From NCBI GenBank assembly GCA_937891165.1, contig CALAEX010000110.1, positions 1 through 5,013 of the forward strand: a stretch of 5,013 bases of DNA. Reading direction: 5' to 3'. This document shows, piece by piece, positions 1 through 5,013 of this stretch. The stretch's first letter is position 1, and each line of letters starts with the position of its first letter. Both the position numbers and the translations under genes were made by a program. A model generated the notes under the pieces. It was not told the DNA's origin and made no database searches. It worked only from the letters and a program-made list of their open reading frames with translations. Source of the stretch: an uncultured Lachnospiraceae bacterium. GTDB taxonomy: Bacteria; Bacillota; Clostridia; Lachnospirales; Lachnospiraceae.

Positions 1-821
1 TTTCCGCTAACTGGATAAGTTCTTGTAATATCTGCATTATATCCGTCCACTCTTGCACCTAAATCTAATAAAATAAGAGTATTCTCTTTACATACCTCAT
101 GATTTGTTTCATAATGAAGCATTGTTCCATTAATACCAGAACCTGCAATTGTTGGAAATGCCACCCCATCTGCACCAAGAGACTTTATTTTATATTCAAA
201 CTCTGCCTGCACTTGATATTCCATCATATTTGGCTTTAATGTCTTTAACACATGATTTAAGCCTTCTTCTGTTACTTTGATTGCTTTCTTTGTTGCTTCT
301 ATTTCCTGTGCATCTTTTACCATACGAAGCTTTGCTACGATTGGAAAAATATTTCCAATACTTGTTCCAGGATATAATGCCAATAATTCTTGTGCTTTTA
401 CTACATTATAATCTGGTAAATCGGAAATATTATGACGATACATATCAAAATAAACTTTATTTGGTGCTTTATGATTCATGAAATAGGTAATCTTTCCTGT
501 AATACCACCTACTAATTCTATTTTTTCAATACCGCTAATCGCTGTTGCTTCTTCCTTTGTCAATTTTTTTCCTGTCCAACGCTCTATCTTTGGGTCACTT
601 GGCTCAATCAACAAGACTTCCTCTAAATTTTCACCTGTTTTATTTAAAATTAACACCATATTTTCTCTACGAATCCCTGTCAAATAAAAAAATTGACGAT
701 TCACTTCAAAATGCTGATAAGAATCCGCACTAATATGTAACGCCTTCCCAGAATATAAGAACAAAATACTATTGTCCTCCATATTCTCCCATACTTTTCT
801 TCTTCTCTGTGAATAATCCAT
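1..821 (-). CDS. pepP: Xaa-Pro aminopeptidase (M24B family), C-terminus cut by window edge
   Basis: Aminopeptidase P family metallopeptidases remove an N-terminal residue that precedes proline, usually in the cytoplasm, as part of peptide turnover. Reading from ATG at 821, the frame stays open for 273 codons to the left edge. Residues 1-120 look like the aminopeptidase P N-terminal domain, with an N-terminal SQRRRKVWENMEDNS and then NRQFFYLTGI at about 41-50. The catalytic pita-bread domain begins near residue 165. GSGINGTMLHYETN carries the conserved His236, and LDLGARVDGYNADITRT carries Asp253 and Asp264, spaced 11 apart as the first two metal ligands are in this family. The remaining ligands (His, Glu, Glu) lie outside the window, so catalytic integrity cannot be confirmed. 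The start is supported by AGAGGAG nine bases upstream and by the family-like N-terminus. No clear promoter was found in the gap upstream. The family call is firm; the exact substrate (proline dipeptidase versus aminopeptidase) is less so. Confidence 0.93.
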   Translation of the reverse strand, partial: MDYSQRRRKVWENMEDNSILFLYSGKALHISADSYQHFEVNRQFFYLTGIRRENMVLILNKTGENLEEVLLIEPSDPKIERWTGKKLTKEEATAISGIEKIELVGGITGKITYFMNHKAPNKVYFDMYRHNISDLPDYNVVKAQELLALYPGTSIGNIFPIVAKLRMVKDAQEIEATKKAIKVTEEGLNHVLKTLKPNMMEYQVQAEFEYKIKSLGADGVAFPTIAGSGINGTMLHYETNHEVCKENTLILLDLGARVDGYNADITRTYPVSG

Positions 822-830
822 ATACTAATA

Positions 831-837
831 CTCCTCT
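831..837 (-). promoter_or_regulatory. Ribosome binding site of the aminopeptidase gene
   Basis: The minus strand reads AGAGGAG, then nine bases, then ATG at 821. This strong Shine-Dalgarno match fixes the start of the aminopeptidase P gene. It lies outside the structured repeat upstream, so the gene keeps its own translation signal. Confidence 0.8.
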
Positions 838-870
838 GCTAATTATTAATGGCCTATTATCATTCATACA

Positions 871-1021
871 CTTCGCAAAGCATTACTCTGCTTAGTATCT
901 TGTAAGGACCGTTAAGAAACGGCAGTCCTTGGCGAGGTCTTTTCGAGCCTAGTACTGCTCCGTTTCGTCCCGAGCGAAAGCGTGTCCGAACAGATACTAA
1001 GCAGAGTATTCTTTTCAAAAG
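871..1021. repeat. GC-rich palindromic element with 17-bp terminal inverted repeats
   Basis: A perfect 17-bp inverted repeat (884-900 TACTCTGCTTAGTATCT against 992-1008) encloses 91 bp. By my count 50 of the 91 are G or C (about 55%), well above the flanking DNA. The repeat continues imperfectly outward: 871-883 against 1009-1021 share about 7 of 13 positions, including CTT and AAA blocks. Three smaller hairpins can form inside: 904-913 with 918-930 (AAGGAC then CGTT, with a 3-base bulge), 945-948 with 957-960 (GAGC/GCTC), and 963-967 with 975-979 (TTTCG/CGAAA). The whole could fold as a long stem with three arms on either strand. There is no T-run after the main stem, so it is not a canonical terminator, and no clear target-site duplication is visible. 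It may be a non-autonomous mobile palindromic repeat or a structured RNA. The structure is directly visible; its nature is inferred. Confidence 0.75.
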
Positions 1022-1035
1022 CCTAAATATTCCTA

Positions 1036-2055
1036 CTACTTTTTCTTTGCTACATAGGAAACCCAATCCCCCATTTGTGTTACTTCCACAATCTCAAACG
1101 CATTCTCTAACAATGCTTCTTTCACTGCTTCTGCCTTTAAGTTAATAATTCCAGAGCTAATAAAAACAGCCCCTGACTTCATAAATTCTCCCGCTACTTT
1201 AGATAATGGAATAATCACATCTGCTAAAATATTCGCTACAACGACATCATAATCATTTCCTAATTTTTCTCTTGACCTAGGTTCTTCTAACACATTACTT
1301 AAATAAAATCCACAACCTTTTTCTCCTGCTTCAAAAACAGCTTCATCATATTCTGTATTTTCGGATGGCTTCGTTAAAGCAACCGTTGCAGAAATCCCAT
1401 TCTGACAAGCATTTTCTCCAGATACATTCACTGCATTTTCATCAATATCTGTTCCAAGTACAAAAGAAGCACCTAATTTTCTTGCTACAATAGATAAAAT
1501 GCCACTGCCACAACCAAGGTCAAGTACTTTATCTCCTTCCTTCACATAATTTTTTAAATTTAAAATGCACAGTTTGGTTGTTTCATGAGAGCCTGTTCCA
1601 AATGCAGTTCCAGGGTCAATTTCGATTACCATATCGTTTTCGCCCACTTCTTCTAATTCCTCCCAAGTTGGCTTAATCACAATCGTATCATCGACACGAA
1701 ATGGCTTAAAAAATGCTTTCCAATTATTAATCCAATCTGTATCCTCTGTTTCTGAAATCGTAAATATCTTTTCTCCTGTATAAATAAACGTATCTAATTC
1801 TTCTAATCCTTGTCGCACACTCTCTAAGGTTTCCTCTATAGAATTCTCTGCCTCTATATAAAAACTGACAATTGCCTTTCCTTCATCGGGTGGAAGTTCT
1901 GGCAAAATATCAATGAACATTCTCTTTTTATCTTCTTCGGATAATTGCACATTATCCTGAATTTCAATACCTTCAATTCCGAGTTCATCCAACATAGCAC
2001 TAACTAAATCTACAGCTTGTGTTGTTGTTTCTAACTCTATTTTTTTCCACTTCAT
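1036..2055 (-). CDS. prmA: Ribosomal protein L11 methyltransferase
   Basis: PrmA transfers methyl groups from S-adenosylmethionine to ribosomal protein L11 in the cytoplasm. The product is 339 residues. An N-terminal L11-recognition domain (about 1-100, starting MKWKKIELETTTQAVDLVS) is joined to a Rossmann methyltransferase domain. The signatures are DPGTAFGTGSHETT at 147-160, motif I VLDLGCGSG at 177-185, the acidic TDID at 202-205, and NILADVIIPL at 275-284. It ends GDWVSYVAKKK, as the family usually does. An in-frame ATG 11 codons upstream (2088) is less likely, because AAGGAG sits eight bases before the ATG at 2055 and family members begin MKWKK-like. The protein is longer than the usual 310-317 residues, mainly because of about 28 extra residues near 222-249. 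It follows dnaJ, as in many Firmicutes, but a terminator lies between them, so expression probably relies on read-through or on a promoter inside dnaJ. rsmE, the common next gene, is absent. Confidence 0.96.
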   Translation of the reverse strand: MKWKKIELETTTQAVDLVSAMLDELGIEGIEIQDNVQLSEEDKKRMFIDILPELPPDEGKAIVSFYIEAENSIEETLESVRQGLEELDTFIYTGEKIFTISETEDTDWINNWKAFFKPFRVDDTIVIKPTWEELEEVGENDMVIEIDPGTAFGTGSHETTKLCILNLKNYVKEGDKVLDLGCGSGILSIVARKLGASFVLGTDIDENAVNVSGENACQNGISATVALTKPSENTEYDEAVFEAGEKGCGFYLSNVLEEPRSREKLGNDYDVVVANILADVIIPLSKVAGEFMKSGAVFISSGIINLKAEAVKEALLENAFEIVEVTQMGDWVSYVAKKK

Positions 2056-2063
2056 ACACCCAT

Positions 2064-2069
2064 CTCCTT
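2064..2069 (-). promoter_or_regulatory. Ribosome binding site that sets the prmA start
   Basis: The minus strand reads AAGGAG followed by eight bases and ATG at 2055. This near-ideal Shine-Dalgarno sequence lies downstream of the alternative ATG at 2088, so it favours the shorter 339-residue PrmA. Confidence 0.85.
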
Positions 2070-2088
2070 GTTTCCATTCCAAACGCAC

Positions 2089-2134
2089 AAAAACAGACTA
2101 GCACTGTTTTTTATTCAGTGCTACTCTGCTTTTT
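2089..2134. terminator. Rho-independent terminator after dnaJ, apparently bidirectional
   Basis: Arms at 2094-2106 and 2116-2128 pair as CAGA, one mismatch, then TAGCACTG with CAGTGCTA, the mismatch, and TCTG. This gives 12 of 13 pairs around a 9-base loop. Read on the minus strand (dnaJ direction), the stem is followed directly by TTTTT. On the plus strand it is followed by CTTTTT, so it could work both ways. The structure begins about five bases after the dnaJ stop codon and leaves only some 30 bases before prmA, too few for an obvious promoter. It probably lowers transcription from the chaperone operon into prmA. Confidence 0.85.
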
Positions 2135-2139
2135 ATTAC

Positions 2140-3369
2140 TTATTTATCTTTATCATCATCCATCATGTCTTCAAATTGTTCTTTTAAATCTTCAAATTTC
2201 TCTTTGAACCAACTCTTTTTCTTCTTTTCTTCTGGTTCAGAAGTTGTTTCTTTTTTTGTATAGGAATCACTAAAACTTTCTTCAAATTCCTTTAATAAAT
2301 TCTTTTGGTCTGCATTTAATTTTGTTGGTACTTGCACTACTAAAGTAACATAATGGTCACCACGTACTTGTTTATTACGAAGAGATGGAACACCTTTTCC
2401 ACGTAAGCGTACTTTTGTATCCGTCTGTGTACCTGGTTGTACGGTATACATTACATCACCATCTACGGTACTAATGCGAACTTCTCCGCCAAGTGCTGCC
2501 GTTGTAAAAGACAATGGTGCAGTAGAATAAATATCCATATCTTGACGTTGGAAAATTGGATGACGGCTTACTTGAACTTCTACTAACAAGTCTCCACGTT
2601 CACCACCACGTTCTCCTGGTTCTCCTTTGCCACGAATACGAATGCTCTGTCCATTATCAATACCAGCAGGTACAGATACTTGAATTTTCTTTCTCGCTGT
2701 CATATAACCAACACCACGACAATCTGGACACTTATCTTTTATAATTTTACCTGTACCACGACAATCTGGACAAGCCTGCACTGTTTGAGACATACCAAAC
2801 AATGTCTGCTGTCTATAAATTACCTGACCACGACCTCCACACTTTTGACAAGTTTCTAAGTTTGTTCCTGGTCTTGCACCTGTTCCATGACAAATCGCAC
2901 ATTCTTCTTTTAAATTTAAATCCAGTTCTTTTTCTGTACCAAACACTGCTTCTTCAAATGTAATACGAATTCCTGCACGAGTATTTGCACCTTTCATAGG
3001 TCCATCATTAGAACGTCTTCTTGAACTACCACCAAATGAACCACCACCAAAAATATCTCCAAAAATATCTCCAAAGCTACCAAACAAGTCACTCATGTCA
3101 CCAGAGAAATCAAATCCTCCGCCTCCCATACCGCCTTGTTCAAATGCCGCATGACCAAACTGGTCATACTTACTACGCTTATCTGCATCACTAAGTATCG
3201 CATACGCTTCTGCTGCCTCTTTAAACTTTGCTTCTGCTTCTGCATCTCCTGGATTAGCGTCAGGATGATATTTTTTTGCTACCTTACGATATGCCTTTTT
3301 AATTTCATCCTCTGATGCCCCTTTAGCCACTCCAAGGACCTCATAATAATCTCTTTTGCTCTCTGCCAT
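2140..3369 (-). CDS. dnaJ: Molecular chaperone DnaJ (Hsp40, type I)
   Basis: DnaJ binds unfolded proteins in the cytoplasm, delivers them to DnaK and stimulates DnaK ATP hydrolysis. The 409-residue product has the full type I layout. The J domain is at about 7-72 with HPD at 35-37. A Gly/Phe-rich linker runs at about 73-115 (GDIFGDIFGGG). The zinc region spans about 157-220 with all four CxxCxGxG repeats intact (Cys 157/160, 174/177, 200/203, 214/217). The C-terminal substrate-binding domains run at about 225-352. The usual family length is near 375-390; the extra length is a charged tail (about 370-409) rich in Lys and Asp/Glu. ATG at 3369 is supported by AGGTGG (3377-3382) seven bases upstream. 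A tandem 12-bp repeat at 3049-3072 encodes the doubled DIFG in the linker, a common feature. It lies downstream of dnaK in the same direction and probably shares its transcript through a partial terminator. Confidence 0.98.
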   Translation of the reverse strand: MAESKRDYYEVLGVAKGASEDEIKKAYRKVAKKYHPDANPGDAEAEAKFKEAAEAYAILSDADKRSKYDQFGHAAFEQGGMGGGGFDFSGDMSDLFGSFGDIFGDIFGGGSFGGSSRRRSNDGPMKGANTRAGIRITFEEAVFGTEKELDLNLKEECAICHGTGARPGTNLETCQKCGGRGQVIYRQQTLFGMSQTVQACPDCRGTGKIIKDKCPDCRGVGYMTARKKIQVSVPAGIDNGQSIRIRGKGEPGERGGERGDLLVEVQVSRHPIFQRQDMDIYSTAPLSFTTAALGGEVRISTVDGDVMYTVQPGTQTDTKVRLRGKGVPSLRNKQVRGDHYVTLVVQVPTKLNADQKNLLKEFEESFSDSYTKKETTSEPEEKKKKSWFKEKFEDLKEQFEDMMDDDKDK

Positions 3370-3413
3370 ATCTATCCCACCTAAATTCTAAGTTCTAAAT
3401 TATTACTTTTACA

Positions 3414-3456
3414 AAATAGGATAGGCAGTCTACTGACTGCCTATCGCAACCTATTT
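3414..3456 (-). terminator. Intergenic hairpin between dnaK and dnaJ
   Basis: ATAGGCAGTC at 3421-3430 pairs perfectly with GACTGCCTAT at 3435-3444 around a 4-base loop. The stem extends through AAATAGG (3414-3420) with CCTATTT (3450-3456), leaving a 5-base bulge at 3445-3449. On the minus strand the structure ends ...CCTATTTTG, so the U-run is short. A leaky terminator or an mRNA processing/stabilising hairpin that makes dnaK more abundant than dnaJ would fit; the sequence does not decide between them. The rest of the gap (3370-3501) shows only the dnaJ ribosome binding site and no convincing promoter. Confidence 0.7.
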
Positions 3457-3501
3457 ATTTATATCATACCTAATTACAAAATGCAATCATTTCTTTCATG
3501 A

Positions 3502-5013
3502 TTAAACTTCTCTGTAATCTCCATCTACAACATCATCCTGATAGGACTGACCACCCATATCAGCACCGCCCATATTTGGACCTGCACCAGCACCAGCCTG
3601 TGCCTGTTCATATACTTTCTGGAATAAAGCCTGTGCACTTGTCATAAGCTTTTCTTTTGCTGCCTTAATATCAGCAACTTCACCATCAGACATTACTTCT
3701 GGGTTTGTCTTTTCGATGAGTTCCTTCAAATGAGCAAGGTCTGCTTCTACTGCTGCCTTGTCATCTGGGCTAATCTTATCCCCTACTTCACCTAATGCTT
3801 TTTCTGTCTGGAATACCATAGAATCTGCATCATTTCTTGTTTCTACTGCTTCTTTACGCTTCTTATCCTGAGCTTCGTATTCTGCTGCTTCCTTCACAGC
3901 CTTTTCGATATCAGCATCAGAAAGGTTAGAACCTGCTGTAATGGTAATGTGCTGTTCTCTACCTGTTCCTAAATCTTTTGCAGATACATTTACGATACCA
4001 TTTGCATCAATATCGAATGTAACTTCAATCTGAGGAACACCTCTTCTTGCTGGTGGAATACCATCTAAACGGAATTGTCCAAGACTCTTGTTATCTCTTG
4101 CAAACTGACGCTCACCCTGTACTACGTTAATATCTACAGCACTCTGATTGTCTGCTGCTGTGGAGAAAATCTGGCTCTTCTTTGTAGGAATTGTTGTATT
4201 TCTTTCAATCAATCTAGTAGCTACACCACCCATTGTTTCAATAGATAAGGAAAGTGGAGTTACGTCAAGAAGAAGAATATCGCCTGCACCAGCATCACCA
4301 GCTAACTTACCACCCTGAATAGAAGCACCGATAGCTACACATTCATCTGGATTTAAGCTCTTGCTTGGTTCATGACCTGTTAACTGTTTTACTTTATCCT
4401 GAACAGCTGGAATTCTTGTAGAACCACCTACTAATAATACTTTCGTAAGTTCGGAAGCAGAGATACCAGCATCTCTTAATGCGTTCTGAACAGGAGTAGC
4501 TGTTCTTTCTACTAAATCATGTGTTAATTCATCGAACTTTGCTCTAGTTAAGTTCATATCAAAATGCTTTGGACCTTCCGCAGTTGCTGTGATGAAAGGA
4601 AGATTAACATTTGTTGTTGTCTGAGAAGAAAGTTCCTTCTTAGCCTTTTCCGCAGCTTCCTTTAATCTCTGCATTGCCATCTTATCTGTAGATAAGTCAA
4701 CGCCCTCTGCTTTCTTAAATTCACTTACAAAATATCTACTAATTCTATCATCGAAATCGTCACCACCAAGTCTGTTATCACCAGAAGTAGCTAATACTTC
4801 GATAACGCCATCACCAATTTCAATTACGGATACGTCAAATGTACCACCACCTAAGTCGTAAACCATAATCTTCTGTTCTTTTTCATTGTCAAGACCATAA
4901 GCTAACGCTGCTGCTGTAGGCTCGTTAATAATTCTCTTAACATCTAAGCCTGCAATTCTACCAGCATCCTTTGTTGCCTGTCTCTGAGAGTCATTGAAGT
5001 AAGCAGGAACTGT
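3502..5013 (-). CDS. dnaK: Molecular chaperone DnaK (Hsp70), N-terminus cut by window edge
   Basis: DnaK is the cytoplasmic ATP-driven Hsp70 that folds and rescues proteins together with DnaJ and the exchange factor GrpE. The frame is open from the right edge for 503 codons to TAA at 3502. The visible protein starts TVPAYFNDSQRQATKDAGR, which lies roughly 115-120 residues into clostridial DnaK, so that much of the ATPase domain (first phosphate loop included) is missing from the window. In visible-residue numbering: NEPTAAALAYGLD at about 30-42, phosphate-2 motif YDLGGGTFD at 52-60, adenosine motif VLLVGGSTRIP at 192-202, interdomain linker DILLLDVTP at 245-253, then the beta substrate-binding domain and helical lid. 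A flexible Gly/Ala/Met-rich tail ends VVDGDYREV. The substrate domain reads PLSLSIET where PLSLGIET is common; this is probably a clade variant. The internal ATG at 4866 is not a start, since conserved DnaK sequence continues upstream of it. hrcA-grpE are expected upstream, and any CIRCE operator would be outside the window. Confidence 0.98.
   Translation of the reverse strand, partial: TVPAYFNDSQRQATKDAGRIAGLDVKRIINEPTAAALAYGLDNEKEQKIMVYDLGGGTFDVSVIEIGDGVIEVLATSGDNRLGGDDFDDRISRYFVSEFKKAEGVDLSTDKMAMQRLKEAAEKAKKELSSQTTTNVNLPFITATAEGPKHFDMNLTRAKFDELTHDLVERTATPVQNALRDAGISASELTKVLLVGGSTRIPAVQDKVKQLTGHEPSKSLNPDECVAIGASIQGGKLAGDAGAGDILLLDVTPLSLSIETMGGVATRLIERNTTIPTKKSQIFSTAADNQSAVDINVVQGERQFARDNKSLGQFRLDGIPPARRGVPQIEVTFDIDANGIVNVSAKDLGTGREQHITITAGSNLSDADIEKAVKEAAEYEAQDKKRKEAVETRNDADSMVFQTEKALGEVGDKISPDDKAAVEADLAHLKELIEKTNPEVMSDGEVADIKAAKEKLMTSAQALFQKVYEQAQAGAGAGPNMGGADMGGQSYQDDVVDGDYREV

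Noticed and set aside
281..733. Two short plus-strand open frames (281-481, 545-733)
   Set aside because: They lie antisense to the aminopeptidase P frame, which has clear family motifs; the hydrophobic, Leu-rich products are typical shadows.
838..883. Sigma-A promoter for the aminopeptidase gene using GATAAT on the minus strand
   Set aside because: No acceptable -35 hexamer is present at 16-18 bases upstream; the match is no better than expected in AT-rich DNA.
884..1008. A tRNA or tRNA-like gene, suggested by the cloverleaf-like fold and a GTTCG on the minus strand
   Set aside because: The closing stem is 17 bp, the arms do not have tRNA lengths, and there is no proper anticodon or T-arm; the likeness is superficial.
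884..1021. Canonical rho-independent terminator for prmA
   Set aside because: The main stem encloses 91 bases and is not followed by a T-run on the minus strand, so at most it could act in an unusual way.
2056..2088. Alternative prmA start at ATG 2088
   Set aside because: The strong AAGGAG lies inside this extension, and the extra 11 residues do not resemble the PrmA N-terminus.
2019..2744. Plus-strand open frames at 2019-2207 and 2556-2744
   Set aside because: They are antisense to the prmA 5' end, the terminator and dnaJ, with no ribosome binding site or recognisable domain.
3049..3072. Tandem 12-bp repeat as a possible slippage site
   Set aside because: It encodes the doubled DIFG of the Gly/Phe linker, which is normal in DnaJ proteins.
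3383..3413. Promoter directly before dnaJ (TTGTAA with TAGAAT on the minus strand)
   Set aside because: The spacing is 18, but the start of transcription would fall within the ribosome binding site, so it is not credible.

Overview
The window comes from a low-GC Firmicute, most likely a clostridial (Lachnospiraceae-type) gut anaerobe. The basis is the AT-rich codon usage, the strong AAGGAG-type ribosome binding sites, the gene order dnaK-dnaJ-prmA, and the style of the DnaK tail (Gly/Ala/Met-rich, ending in DYREV). The family-level placement is inference; no marker in the window fixes the genus.

All four genes are on the minus strand, so the reading order is right to left. From 5013 to 3502 is dnaK, lacking its N-terminal part because the window edge cuts it. 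A 132-bp gap with a strong 10-bp hairpin follows, then dnaJ (3369-2140). Next is an 84-bp gap almost filled by a rho-independent terminator that looks bidirectional, then prmA (2055-1036), encoding ribosomal protein L11 methyltransferase. A 214-bp gap follows, and finally a creatinase/aminopeptidase P family gene (821 to the left edge) whose C-terminal third is outside the window.

DnaK and DnaJ are the Hsp70/Hsp40 pair, and hrcA and grpE are expected just upstream, beyond position 5013. prmA directly after dnaJ is the usual Firmicutes arrangement. The 16S rRNA methyltransferase gene rsmE, which follows prmA in Bacillus subtilis and many relatives, is absent here. Its place is taken by a structured intergenic element and then the peptidase.

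The least explained object is that element (core 884-1008, imperfect ends about 871-1021). A perfect 17-bp inverted repeat encloses 91 bp that are about 55% G+C in an AT-rich setting, and the interior can form three further hairpins. It looks like a mobile or repeated palindromic unit, or a structured RNA, rather than a gene. No tRNA, rRNA, CRISPR array or insertion-sequence transposase gene is visible.
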